A DNA stretch of 64,000 nt. It comes from RBG-16-34-14 sp963798865 (lineage in GTDB: Bacteria; Bacteroidota; Ignavibacteria; Ignavibacteriales; Ignavibacteriaceae). The stretch is from positions 1,488,001 to 1,552,000 of the forward strand of contig CAWCVZ010000004.1 in the NCBI GenBank assembly GCA_963798865.1, written 5' to 3'. The first letter of the stretch is position 1. Each line of letters starts with the position of its first letter. Of the stretch, positions 54,456 to 63,817 are shown piece by piece. A program made the position numbers and the translations under genes. The notes below the pieces were generated by a model. That model was not told the origin of the DNA, made no database searches, and worked only from the letters and a program-made list of their open reading frames with translations.

Positions 54456-57071
54456 TTAAGAAAATTTATATTTGTAAGATCCGTCTTTTCCCTTTGATAC
54501 CAAAAGCTTTTCAGGATTTTTTCCTTCTGCCATAAAGCTTAAAAGCTGGGCGGATATTTCCGGAGCCAGTTTACGATCAACTATTGCATCAATATTTCTT
54601 GCACCTGTTTCAGCCCTGGTGCATGATTGAACAATGTCATCAATTACGGCTTTATTAAATTCAACTTCGAGTCCCCTGTTTGTCATTAATCTTTTTTTAA
54701 CCTTATTTAATTTTAATTCAACAATCGGTTTCATTGCTTCTGCATTTAACGGAAGAAACACAATCGGTTTTATTCTTCCTAAAAATTCGGGACGAAAATA
54801 TTTATTCATATAAGGTCGCAATTCCTCAAGAAGATCATCAGGAGAAGTCATTCCTTCATTATACTTTTCAAAAAGAACATCGGAAGCAAGATTTGAAGTC
54901 ATAAAAATTGTGGTGTTGGAAAAATCAATATTTCTTCTGTCGGCATCCTGAAGCATACCGCGATCAAATATTTGCATGAAAAGATCAATAACCGAAGGAT
55001 TGGCTTTTTCAATTTCATCTAAAAGCACAACGCAATAAGGTCTTCTTCTTACCGGCTCGCTTAAAGCTCCGCCTTCACCATAACCAACCAAACCGGGGTC
55101 AGCGCCAATTAATCTTGAAGTATTATATTCATTCTGGTACTCAGTCATATTCAGAGTAACCATAAATCTTTCATCGCCAAAAAGAACTTCAGCAACTGCG
55201 CGGGATAATTCTGTTTTTCCAACTCCGCTGGTTCCGACTAAAAGAAATACTCCAATCGGACCTTCTTCCTTTTTCATTCCAACTTTAGCTCCACGGATAA
55301 CATCAGCAATTTGTTTAATTGCATGATCCTGACCCACAACTCTTTTCTTCAAATCATTTTCCAGCTGAAGAAGAGTTGTCATTTCGTCACGAGTCATATT
55401 TCCGACTTTTATTCCAGTCCATGCCTCAATTACTTCTGCTACAGTATTTGAAGTTACCTCTGCAAAAACCTGGGGGGCTGGATCCTGCAACGAACTTAAT
55501 TCCTTTTTTATGTTATCAATTTCCTCAAGGATTTTTGGATCTTTCGATTCTCCATTCCCGGAGAACTTTTTCATTCTTAATTCCATAAGCTTTCGTGTAA
55601 GGCTGCTTTCTTTCTGCCATTTTTCTTCATTTGATTTTATGTCAATTTCAAGTTTTGATTTTTTTTCTCTTAATCCTGAAAGGGCCTCCTGGTTTATTTT
55701 TAAATCCATATCAGAGTCACGCTGCTGCGAATTAATAGCCATATCAATTGATTTTAAACCGCTAATAAGCAGCTCCAGTTTTGGAGGTTTGCTGGTTAAA
55801 GACATTTTAACTCTTGTGGCTGCAGTATCAAGAAGATCAACCGCTTTATCAGGTAATTGTCTTCCGGCAATATATCTTCTCGAAAGCTTTACTGCTGACT
55901 CTAGTGCTTCATCAGTTATATGAATTCCATGATATGCTTCATATTTAGTTTTAATTCCTCTAAGCATAAGAACAGCTCTCTCATCTTCCGGTTCACCAAC
56001 ATGAATCGGCTGAAATCTTCTTTCGAGGGCGGCATCTTTTGCAAAATATTTATTGTATTCAAGGTATGTAGTTGCAGCAATTGCTCTGAATGTTCCTCTT
56101 GCAAGTGCCGGTTTTAAAAGATTTGCTGCATCACCGCCGCCTGCTGAAGCGCCGGCACCAATTAAAGTATGAGCTTCATCTATAAAAAGTATTGCCGGCT
56201 GGGGTGAGTTTGTCACCTCAGTAATAACAGCTTTTAATCTTTTTTCGAACTCGCCTCTCATTTTTGTTCCTGCCTGCAAAGCACCAAGATCCAAAGAATA
56301 TATCTGGTTGTTCTTTAAAATATCAGGAACTTCATCTGCAGCAATTTTTAAAGCCAGACCTTCAACTAAAGCAGTTTTTCCAACACCGGGTTCGCCCAAT
56401 AAAATAGGATTTGATTTTTTTCGTCTGCAAAGAACTTCAATAACCTGGATGATTTCTTCATCGCGTCCAAGTATAGGATCAATCTTACCTTCTTTAGCCT
56501 GGGCAGTTAAATTCTGAGTATAAAGATCAAGTATAGTTGCATCAGGTGGAAGTTCACGTGCTTCTTCACGTGAAATAACTTCAGAGGCAACATCCGGATC
56601 TTCGGCAGAACCTGTAACAATTTTATAAAAATCAGTCCGCAGTTCATCCTGCTTGATTGATGAAAGTACATCCATCAACCCGCTGCTAATGACCTGTTCA
56701 GAAGAAATAAAAACTTCAAACAATGCACCGGATCTTATTTTTGTTTCATGATGATGAACCGAACTTGTTATCCATGCTTCCTGAAGCATTTCGGTTAATA
56801 GCGGAGAGAGTTTTGGCTTTCCGGAATTTCCGGTTTCGAGTTCATCAAGATTTTTTCTGATTACCTTTTGAACATCGCCTGAATCAATTGTAAAATGTTT
56901 TAAGATTAATGGAACATCTCCCTGTCCATCTTCAATTAAAACATTTAAAAGATGATTAAACGTAATTTCATAATGCCCGCTCTTTATTCCCAAACCGGTT
57001 GCGGTATCAAGATTGCGGACAATATAATTGTTAAGTTTTAAGAGAAGTGATTTCAAATCTTTACTTTGCAT
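54456..57071 (-). CDS. clpV: TssH/ClpV AAA+ ATPase
   Basis: 871 residues. N-terminal Clp repeat domain (1-160), first AAA+ module with Walker A GEPGVGKTALVEG and Walker B ILFIDEAHTLIGAG, a middle coiled coil (about 415-530), second AAA+ module with GTSGVGKTELSRAV and VVLLDEIEKAN, and a ClpB-type C-terminal domain. It disassembles the contracted TssB/TssC sheath for reuse. The presence of ClpV together with the threonine-phosphorylation genes fits the classical (type i-like) T6SS. It follows tssG by 53 bases. Confidence 0.95.
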   Translation of the reverse strand: MQSKDLKSLLLKLNNYIVRNLDTATGLGIKSGHYEITFNHLLNVLIEDGQGDVPLILKHFTIDSGDVQKVIRKNLDELETGNSGKPKLSPLLTEMLQEAWITSSVHHHETKIRSGALFEVFISSEQVISSGLMDVLSSIKQDELRTDFYKIVTGSAEDPDVASEVISREEARELPPDATILDLYTQNLTAQAKEGKIDPILGRDEEIIQVIEVLCRRKKSNPILLGEPGVGKTALVEGLALKIAADEVPDILKNNQIYSLDLGALQAGTKMRGEFEKRLKAVITEVTNSPQPAILFIDEAHTLIGAGASAGGGDAANLLKPALARGTFRAIAATTYLEYNKYFAKDAALERRFQPIHVGEPEDERAVLMLRGIKTKYEAYHGIHITDEALESAVKLSRRYIAGRQLPDKAVDLLDTAATRVKMSLTSKPPKLELLISGLKSIDMAINSQQRDSDMDLKINQEALSGLREKKSKLEIDIKSNEEKWQKESSLTRKLMELRMKKFSGNGESKDPKILEEIDNIKKELSSLQDPAPQVFAEVTSNTVAEVIEAWTGIKVGNMTRDEMTTLLQLENDLKKRVVGQDHAIKQIADVIRGAKVGMKKEEGPIGVFLLVGTSGVGKTELSRAVAEVLFGDERFMVTLNMTEYQNEYNTSRLIGADPGLVGYGEGGALSEPVRRRPYCVVLLDEIEKANPSVIDLFMQIFDRGMLQDADRRNIDFSNTTIFMTSNLASDVLFEKYNEGMTSPDDLLEELRPYMNKYFRPEFLGRIKPIVFLPLNAEAMKPIVELKLNKVKKRLMTNRGLEVEFNKAVIDDIVQSCTRAETGARNIDAIVDRKLAPEISAQLLSFMAEGKNPEKLLVSKGKDGSYKYKFS

Positions 57072-57124
57072 TTTTAAGCTCCAGAAGATTTATAAATTTT
57101 GTTTTATCTGTGAATGGGTTTTTT

Positions 57125-58153
57125 CTAATTAAGAGATGATGCAGATGAAGTTATTTCCTCATAGCTCAGATAAACTTTTACTTCTTCGGTTTGAGGTTTC
57201 CCAAGCCAGAAAGTTGTACCAAGTTTTAATCTTTCATCTTCCCATGAAACTGAGCTAATTGTTGATGCCCTGATTGTAAATTCAAAATCAAATTCAATTC
57301 CATCAGTTAAATAAAGATTTAATAGTTCAATTACTTTATTTGAATTTTCAGTGCCGGGAAGAAAGTTTAGATATTCTTCAAACGAAATGGATTTTATCTG
57401 CACACAAATCCTGCTCATACAATCGCGGGAATATTTTCCTATAAAACTGTTTTTTCCTAAACTAAAATTCTCATTCCCGACTGAAGGAATTTCAGTTAAC
57501 TCAATCCACTGCGGAACAAATTCCTTAATAGCAATTCTGCATTCGGGAAAAAAATAATTCAGCATTATTCCAAGCCCGGCTTTATTCCTTACTCGCGAAC
57601 TTAAGAGGCCTGAAAATTTCAACAGCGCAAATTTATTAAGGTTTGATTCTTTTTTGCTTAAGAGATTTCCTCCAACAAAGGAATTAATTCTCTCAGATAT
57701 CCTGTCGCCTGTTTTATTATTTAAATAAAGATAGAACCTGTATTTTTTCCACGATTGATAATAGAGCCAGTAGAATCTGTCATTAAATATATCCATGAAA
57801 TTCTGAAGTGGCACCTCACCCTCACCAAGAATTCTTTGCTGCAATGCAACCTGTTCATGATAACATCTCGGAAGAGGAGAATTAATTCCATACAAACCAA
57901 GAAATGTTAAAACAAAGCTGACTTCTCCATTAAAATAATGTATGGATTTAATATCGGACGGAGGAAATTCATAATTTTCAGATGGACGGAAATTCAATCC
58001 TGCATGATCAAATAAAAAATCTTTCCTTCCTGGGTTTTCTACCTTAGTAAGATTTTCAGCAAGCCATACTGCCTGCCAAACATGATAAGAAGGACCATTC
58101 TTTACGAGGTCTTCTATCAGATTATTTGCATTTCCCCGGTTACCGGCTGCCAT
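57125..58153 (-). CDS. tssG: TssG T6SS baseplate protein
   Basis: 342 residues. Family features include VWQAVWLAENLTKVENPGRK, the FVLTFLGLYGINSPLPRCYHEQ block and the later FRFYLYLNN-like region. TssG links TssF and TssK in the baseplate wedge. The start overlaps the tssF stop by 37 bases, matching the universal tssF-tssG order. No unusual insert. Confidence 0.92.
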   Translation of the reverse strand: MAAGNRGNANNLIEDLVKNGPSYHVWQAVWLAENLTKVENPGRKDFLFDHAGLNFRPSENYEFPPSDIKSIHYFNGEVSFVLTFLGLYGINSPLPRCYHEQVALQQRILGEGEVPLQNFMDIFNDRFYWLYYQSWKKYRFYLYLNNKTGDRISERINSFVGGNLLSKKESNLNKFALLKFSGLLSSRVRNKAGLGIMLNYFFPECRIAIKEFVPQWIELTEIPSVGNENFSLGKNSFIGKYSRDCMSRICVQIKSISFEEYLNFLPGTENSNKVIELLNLYLTDGIEFDFEFTIRASTISSVSWEDERLKLGTTFWLGKPQTEEVKVYLSYEEITSSASSLN

Positions 58154-59973
58154 TTATATTCTTTACCTGTTCCTGTTTCTGTTATTTTTAAAAAGATGTA
58201 TGAGTTTATAGTTACATACTGAGATAGAAAAGAATTAATTATAGTTCCCATTAAATGAATTTCTGCTTCACCCTGTTCATATTCTTTAGGATCAACTTCG
58301 ATATGGAATTCTATTCCCCGGATAAGACTTTGATTAATTACTTTGTTAACTAGCTTAGGCTTATAAATTTTTGTGATACCATTTATCTTTTTCTTGTTCG
58401 GATGATTATGAGCTTTTGTCCAATTATACAAATTGAGAATGCTTTTAAATGAATCCACTTCTGCTAATGTTGAATAACTAACTGATAAGTGAGCTATTAA
58501 AGACCATAAATAATTTTGTCTCTCAGGACATTCAAGTGCTTCTTGAGGAACTGTAATGTTCGAAGCTTCAATTCCCGCTGGGAAATTAATTGGTTCTTTA
58601 ACGGATTCTGCTTCAAGGTATGCAGCGGGTAAAAACCCGTTTGATAAAGTTGCTTCAATGCTTAATGTTTCTCTCGGAAATGAATCCATTTCCATACTGG
58701 GACCGAAAAGCCTGATAAATGTTTCACTCATATCGTGCTGCTGGGTTCTTCTGAAAACGGAATAAAATCTCTTGTAATTATATTCAGGGTCGCTTGTCTC
58801 AAGAACATCGTGAGAGGTTATAGGAATATATTTATACTGCTCAAGTTTGGTTTCACTAATGCCAACAATCTTATCAACAGAATAAATCTCCCGGCTTTTT
58901 CTTCTGTCAAGATCGGGAATCATATAATATTCCGGCATCCTTTGGTTCACGACAACCTCTTCAGTAGAACGGGAAAATAAATTTACAATCGGTGAGCAAT
59001 GAAGCAGTATATCATTAATAGCCGGCCATTTTTCCCTTAAAAGCTTTCTGTTAAAATCTATTTTTAATTCGAAGAAATTTGATTCACCTGAAGATTTAAA
59101 ATTTTGAATACCATTAATTTCGATAAAAAAGAATTTTTCCGGAAAGGAAAAATATTCCTGCAGCAGGCGGAAACCCGGAAATGTTTGTTTTGAAAAAGGA
59201 AGAATTGAATAATCATCAATGTCAGTTTTTTTCTTCCTTGAAAATTCCGGAATTGAAATTTCAAAATCATCAATATTCTGGTATTGCGTTTTCTTATCAT
59301 CTGTTTCTTTAACTGAAATTGAATTGACAAACTTTGTGAGAAACAGCAAGAGGTTATATTTTATTGTAGATGAACCATGCAGGTAAAGCTGAAGCGAATT
59401 TAAATTCAGTGAATTAAAATTAACATTTCTCTCAAGCTGGAACCTGATAATTAAAGATGAATTTCCCTGGGGTGATTCCTCAATACGAACATTCTCGATT
59501 TTAAATGGACGGATTATCAGATCCTGAGTAGTCCTGAATATAAATTCGGCAGGCTCTTCTTTTTCTGCTATTCTGCTTCCTTCGGATGAACCTGAAAGAA
59601 CTTTGTATTTAACCTTGTACTTACCTGTCTGAGTTTGAATTTCACTTCCTTTTTTAATAAGAACCGGATTTGTTACTGCACCAGATTTATAATTAGCCTG
59701 CATAATTGCACAGGATGGAAACGGCTTCAGCATATTGGGAAATAAAATTTCAAGTATACCGCCTGCGATCTCAGGGAATTCATCATCTAGTCTCTCGTGA
59801 ATTCTTCCTGCAAGAAATGCAAACCCCTCTAAAAGTCTTTCAACAAAAGGATCTTTTCTTTCACGCTCGCTCATGCGAAGCTGTGAACCTAAAGTCGGGT
59901 GCTTTTTACTAAACTCTTCGCCCGCAGTTTGAAGGAAATTATATTCTCTTTCAAAATATTTATCAGAACTCAT
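58117..59973 (-). CDS. tssF: TssF T6SS baseplate protein
   Basis: 618 residues, a normal length for the family. The N-terminus has the signature YFEREYNFLQTAGEEFSKKHP, then DPFVERLLEGFAFLAGRIHERLDD and LFPNMLKPFPSCAIMQ, common to TssF/VasA/ImpG proteins. With TssG it forms the wedge of the baseplate. It follows the second hcp by 84 bases that hold only a weak AT-rich 8-bp hairpin (60030-60053). Confidence 0.95.
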   Translation of the reverse strand: MSSDKYFEREYNFLQTAGEEFSKKHPTLGSQLRMSERERKDPFVERLLEGFAFLAGRIHERLDDEFPEIAGGILEILFPNMLKPFPSCAIMQANYKSGAVTNPVLIKKGSEIQTQTGKYKVKYKVLSGSSEGSRIAEKEEPAEFIFRTTQDLIIRPFKIENVRIEESPQGNSSLIIRFQLERNVNFNSLNLNSLQLYLHGSSTIKYNLLLFLTKFVNSISVKETDDKKTQYQNIDDFEISIPEFSRKKKTDIDDYSILPFSKQTFPGFRLLQEYFSFPEKFFFIEINGIQNFKSSGESNFFELKIDFNRKLLREKWPAINDILLHCSPIVNLFSRSTEEVVVNQRMPEYYMIPDLDRRKSREIYSVDKIVGISETKLEQYKYIPITSHDVLETSDPEYNYKRFYSVFRRTQQHDMSETFIRLFGPSMEMDSFPRETLSIEATLSNGFLPAAYLEAESVKEPINFPAGIEASNITVPQEALECPERQNYLWSLIAHLSVSYSTLAEVDSFKSILNLYNWTKAHNHPNKKKINGITKIYKPKLVNKVINQSLIRGIEFHIEVDPKEYEQGEAEIHLMGTIINSFLSQYVTINSYIFLKITETGTGKEYKWQPVTGEMQII

Positions 59974-60057
59974 ATTTAATTAATTATTATTGGAAAATAA
60001 TTCAGAATTGGAGAATGTATAGAAACATCTTATAAAGAACTTTTGCTTTATAAAATA

Positions 60058-60531
60058 TTAAAATGCTTGTTCAGTAAAAACAACTCCATCAGGCAGGTAA
60101 TCCCATGTAATTTCTCTAGCAAGCATTTCAACTTTTTCCATATGACCATAGCTTTCAAATTTGGGATCAAAAGAAGTATGCATCAGATTTGATATTGAAA
60201 CTATTTTAGCGTTTGTTAATGTAATGGTAAAATAAGGCACTTCATACCTCGTTGATGGGTCTATTCTATAGAGTGTAATAATAATTTCTTTGCATAATTG
60301 ACCCTCACAAACTATCTGATATAATTGTGGAGTAAGCCGGTCAATTAATTTTTCAACCTCAAATGCAGTAATCTGGCGGGAGCCCTGAATTCTATTTTGA
60401 TCGTTATCATAAGGCAAATAAATCTTATGACTGAATGCATATATCCGGCTTGCGCCACTTGGACGTTCTGAATCTCCCTTTAAAATAATTCCATCCTGAT
60501 TTTTAATAATTATTTCACCCGGGGCCGCCAT
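60058..60531 (-). CDS. hcp: Hcp tube protein (second copy)
   Basis: 157 residues, an Hcp-family beta-barrel: GEIIIKNQDGIILKG, GSRQITAFEVEKLIDRLTPQL, ITLTNAKIVSISNLMH. It stacks as hexamers inside the sheath. It differs considerably from the first copy at 61212-61679 yet keeps the core QGSR(K/Q)ITAFEV and TPQLYQIVC motifs. The two copies flank tssE. A duplicated Hcp of this divergence may form mixed tubes or carry different cargo. Confidence 0.95.
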   Translation of the reverse strand: MAAPGEIIIKNQDGIILKGDSERPSGASRIYAFSHKIYLPYDNDQNRIQGSRQITAFEVEKLIDRLTPQLYQIVCEGQLCKEIIITLYRIDPSTRYEVPYFTITLTNAKIVSISNLMHTSFDPKFESYGHMEKVEMLAREITWDYLPDGVVFTEQAF

Positions 60532-60649
60532 TAGTTATCCCTTTCTATAATACTTAAAAAAATAGATATTTGAGTACAGAATTATTAGATAAAGTTCCAC
60601 AATTATTAAAATCTCAATAGACAAAAAAATTATCGAACTTATAAAATTA

Positions 60650-61102
60650 CTATTTAAGGTCCTTCTCAAACATTACTTTTGTCCAGCCTGTAGTAGAAAA
60701 CTCGGTAAGTAAAATTTCTTTGCCGGGACTATCTTTTATTGTAGCAACTATCTTTATCGAAATTCTCATTGTTTCCTGAAAAAAATCGAACTTCTGGACT
60801 TTTACATCGCCAATCCTTGGTTCATATTTAAGAATTACATCCCTGACTTCTTTCTTAACAGGTTCGGTTGAATTCCCGGAATCAAAATAAAGCTGAAGGA
60901 TATCTGGCATTCCAAAATCTGGAAGGTGCTGAACAGAACCCTGCCTGGTTGTAAGCACCATCCGGAGGTTTTCAATTATACTTCGCCTGAGCTTTTCATC
61001 TTCCGGAAGCTTTTCGAACTGAGCCGGATCAAGATTATCCGGATTATCTGCTTCGGAAACAAACTGCCCGGTTAGAATATCAAACAGACTAAGGTTTCTC
61101 AT
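60650..61102 (-). CDS. tssE: TssE gp25-like baseplate protein
   Basis: 150 residues with the gp25/lysozyme-like fold: FDILTG near the start, SIIENLRMVLTTRQGSVQHLPDFGMPDI (split motif, about 41-68), EVRDVILKYEPRIGDVKV, the last being the conserved sheath-contact region. It initiates sheath assembly at the baseplate. It sits between the two hcp genes, with about 110 bases on each side. Confidence 0.94.
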   Translation of the reverse strand: MRNLSLFDILTGQFVSEADNPDNLDPAQFEKLPEDEKLRRSIIENLRMVLTTRQGSVQHLPDFGMPDILQLYFDSGNSTEPVKKEVRDVILKYEPRIGDVKVQKFDFFQETMRISIKIVATIKDSPGKEILLTEFSTTGWTKVMFEKDLK

Positions 61103-61128
61103 ACTCTTTAAAAAACAGTTTAGACAAA

Positions 61129-61181
61129 CTCATTCACCCAAACAAAAAATTCAGTTAAGAATAATTGAATGGATGAATGAG
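61129..61181 (-). terminator. Terminator-like hairpin after hcp (first copy)
   Basis: A 12-bp outer stem (61129-61140 with 61170-61181, one G.U pair) encloses a shorter inner stem (61150-61156 with 61163-61169). On the coding strand it is followed by a U-rich stretch (TTTGTCTAAACTGTTTTTT). It starts 31 bases after the hcp stop. Such an element could make the tube protein more abundant than the genes beyond it, as tube protein is needed in large excess. Confidence 0.65.
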
Positions 61182-61211
61182 AAAGAAAAAATTAGAAAAG
61201 TTAAAAATAAA

Positions 61212-61679
61212 TCAGAAGGCAGTTTCAGTATAAGTAATCCCACCCTCAATAAATTCCCAATTGAATTCTTTAGCGAGCATCTTAACTTTTTCAAGATGAC
61301 CCACACCCTCATTATCCGGATCATAAGTTGGAGGCATCCAATTAACTACAGAGACAATTTTTGCATTTTTCAATATGTAATTAAAGTATGGTTCTTCTTC
61401 TCCCGATTCCATACCGATCCGGTATAAGACTATTTTTATTTCTTTACACATTTGCCCGGTACATACAATCTGGTATAATTGAGGAGTCAGCTCATCAATT
61501 TCTTTAACCACCTCAAAGGCTGTTATTTTCCTGGAACCTTGAATTTTATTTTGTTCTTTTTCATAAGGAAGATAAACCTCATGATTAAACTCAAATACAA
61601 GACTAGTTCCATTTTCACGGGGACCTTTTAATTCATTTCCCTCATGATTTTTTATTAGAATTTCACCTTTTACTGCCAT
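61212..61679 (-). CDS. hcp: Hcp tube protein (first copy)
   Basis: 155 residues, Hcp family: GEILIKNHEGNELKG, QGSRKITAFEVVKEIDELTPQL, YNYILKNAKIVSVV-type strand and a C-terminal GGITYTETAF. An AGGT-type ribosome site precedes the start. It follows tssC by 121 bases that hold a small imperfect hairpin. A terminator-like hairpin follows it. Confidence 0.95.
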   Translation of the reverse strand: MAVKGEILIKNHEGNELKGPRENGTSLVFEFNHEVYLPYEKEQNKIQGSRKITAFEVVKEIDELTPQLYQIVCTGQMCKEIKIVLYRIGMESGEEEPYFNYILKNAKIVSVVNWMPPTYDPDNEGVGHLEKVKMLAKEFNWEFIEGGITYTETAF

Positions 61680-61756
61680 ACTTACCTCCGGAAATATTTT
61701 GTTTATGATTAGTTAATTAAAGAAAGATTTTTCTGATCTCAGAATTAAAGATAGAA

Positions 61757-61785
61757 TGCAGCACAGATTCTTAAACTATGCTGCA
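61757..61785 (-). other. Imperfect hairpin between tssC and hcp
   Basis: A 7-bp stem (TGCAGCA with TGCTGCA), extended by two further pairs after one mismatch, with a 9-base loop, 15 bases after the tssC stop. It might mark an mRNA processing or attenuation point ahead of hcp. Confidence 0.35.
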
Positions 61786-61800
61786 CAGAAGTGTTTATAA

Positions 61801-63258
61801 TTATTCTTCAGTTGAATGGAAAGCAATTAATTTAAGATTAACATCCATTCCGGTAATAGCAACATGAGGACGGAATTCAGCACTAATCTGGAAGAAGCCG
61901 GGTTTTTCGGCAAGTTCTTCAACGTGTAATTGATAAGATCTTAATGGTCTTTCAGCAATTACAGATTCTGGTGCATTCGGAAAATCTGCAACCAAAGTAT
62001 CCAGCCATTTCTTAAGATCTTTTTCAATATCTCCGGCACCAGCATTTTTTCCTACGAAAACTAATTGCCGGTATTTGAGATAATGTGCAATTCTTGTTAC
62101 AAGCATTGTGTATTGAAGTCTTGCTCCTACAGCAAAATTAGCAGTTGCTTCGGCATCATTTTTAATTTTCTTAGCTCTGTTAGCGGATGGAACTTCAAAG
62201 AAGCACGCATAATCTGTTCTATCCCAGTGAGCCAAAGGAATAAAACCAAGATCGCATAATTCCTGATCTTTTGCCTGCCCAACCGAAGCTTCAACCGGAA
62301 CTTTGAGTTTCTTTTGTCCATGTTCCTCATAAGTTGGAGTCGGAAGATTTTCAACTTTACCACCTGAATCAACACCAACAATTTTAACACTCCATCCCCA
62401 TTTCTCGAAACTCTTAATCATATTTGAAGCTAATGCATAAGAAGCGCTGCACCAAAGACTTTTATCTTTACCTCCGGAGTAAACTCCTTCTGTGTAATTA
62501 AAATTCTTGGTCGGTTCTGATTCCGCATTGTAAGGTAACCTACCGAGAAATCTTGGTAAAGCAAGACCAATATATTTTGACCGGTCATCATCTCTGAAAG
62601 CTCTCCATGAAGTGTACTCGGCTCCATCATTAATCTGATCGGGAAGGAAACGGTTATTCATTACATCGGAAAAGCTTTCTTCGCCAAAAAATTTATGGCT
62701 CGCATTTCCAATAAAAGGAATTTGTGCAGATTCAGAAAGAACGGATAGATGCTGCAGAAGCCCGATATCCTGCGGTGTATTATCAACCGCAAAATCTCCC
62801 ACAATTGCAGTATAAGAATGACCTCCAACTTTATCATAAGCACCCCAGTATATATGGTGCCATAAGCCGGAATCTTTCTCGTATCCTTCCCCATTTGCTG
62901 CTTCATTAAGATCATCATAAAGCTCTTCTTTAGAAACATCAAGCAATTCAATTTTAACTGGTTTGCTGAACTCTGTATTCTGTACCAGAAAAAGAAGTCC
63001 GCGCCAGCTTGATTCAAGTTCCTGGAAATCTTTATTGTGAAGTATCTCATCCATTTGTGCACTAAGAACTGTATCAATATCAGCAATAAAAGAATCAACC
63101 AAAGCACCTGTTACTTTAAATACCTGAGATTCCTTTCCAACTTTACCAATAAATTCTGCAACAGCATCTTTTTTGGAATCATCAAGCATTGTCAACAGCT
63201 TATCAACCGAACCTTGTTCAGTCTGCTGTTCCTGATCTGTTGTTTTTTCTTTAGCCAT
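61801..63258 (-). CDS. tssC: TssC large sheath subunit
   Basis: 485 residues. The family core ELESSWRGLLFLVQNTEFSKP, SYTAIVGDFAVDNTPQDIGLLQ, the FLGRLPYNAESEPTKNFNY block and a closing LKLIAFHS are all present. With TssB it forms the contractile sheath whose contraction drives the tube. It follows tssB by 57 bases. Confidence 0.97.
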   Translation of the reverse strand: MAKEKTTDQEQQTEQGSVDKLLTMLDDSKKDAVAEFIGKVGKESQVFKVTGALVDSFIADIDTVLSAQMDEILHNKDFQELESSWRGLLFLVQNTEFSKPVKIELLDVSKEELYDDLNEAANGEGYEKDSGLWHHIYWGAYDKVGGHSYTAIVGDFAVDNTPQDIGLLQHLSVLSESAQIPFIGNASHKFFGEESFSDVMNNRFLPDQINDGAEYTSWRAFRDDDRSKYIGLALPRFLGRLPYNAESEPTKNFNYTEGVYSGGKDKSLWCSASYALASNMIKSFEKWGWSVKIVGVDSGGKVENLPTPTYEEHGQKKLKVPVEASVGQAKDQELCDLGFIPLAHWDRTDYACFFEVPSANRAKKIKNDAEATANFAVGARLQYTMLVTRIAHYLKYRQLVFVGKNAGAGDIEKDLKKWLDTLVADFPNAPESVIAERPLRSYQLHVEELAEKPGFFQISAEFRPHVAITGMDVNLKLIAFHSTEE

Positions 63259-63315
63259 TGTTTTGTAAACCTCCGTTTATTTTTATTCCGCTTGAGCGAA
63301 ACAATTATTTATTTT

Positions 63316-63807
63316 CTATTTAGATGTTCCAAGTTTTGTCATTAACTCATCGATGCTGCCGCCATCTTTAAGCACTCCTTCAAGTGCTTTTTTAAGGTTT
63401 GCATCTTTTAAAACAGCAAGCTTCAATTGTTTCAGCCGTTCTCTTGCTTCAAGAAGTTTTTTTAACGGCTCAACCTTTTTAACTATTTCATCAGGATTAA
63501 AATCCTTTATATCCTGGAAATCAAGATCAACTTCCATCTGAGCCTCTTTGTCATCCGATAATTTATTTGAGACACTAAGTTTAAGTTTAGGATTAAAATC
63601 CTTTAAAACTTTCTGAAAGTCCCCCTTCCTTGCAATAGTCCTAAGTCGCCTGTCTTTCAGCATACCCTGACTTCCCGGTTCACTTTTACTAAAGTTACCA
63701 GTTACAAGCATACGATAATCAAGTTCAACACTCTCCTTGGCATCGCTGCTTGGCAGTATTGCCACTTTAACCCTTTGAGCTATTTTGGGTGAAGTTGGTC
63801 TGGCCAT
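63316..63807 (-). CDS. tssB: TssB small sheath subunit
   Basis: 163 residues. VKVAILPSSDAKESVELDYRML, then FNPKLKLSVSNKLSD and the helical KKVEPLKKLLEARERLKQL, are family-typical. The gene has a near-perfect Shine-Dalgarno AAGGAGGT (63812-63819) overlapping the stop of the upstream gene, so it is probably co-translated and strongly expressed, as a sheath subunit must be. Confidence 0.97.
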   Translation of the reverse strand: MARPTSPKIAQRVKVAILPSSDAKESVELDYRMLVTGNFSKSEPGSQGMLKDRRLRTIARKGDFQKVLKDFNPKLKLSVSNKLSDDKEAQMEVDLDFQDIKDFNPDEIVKKVEPLKKLLEARERLKQLKLAVLKDANLKKALEGVLKDGGSIDELMTKLGTSK

Positions 63808-63817
63808 TATTACCTCC

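Noticed and set aside
54456..63807. Bacteroidetes-type T6SS-iii
   Set aside because: The associated kinase, PP2C and FHA genes point instead to the classical type; the diagnostic membrane-complex genes are outside the window, so this is provisional.
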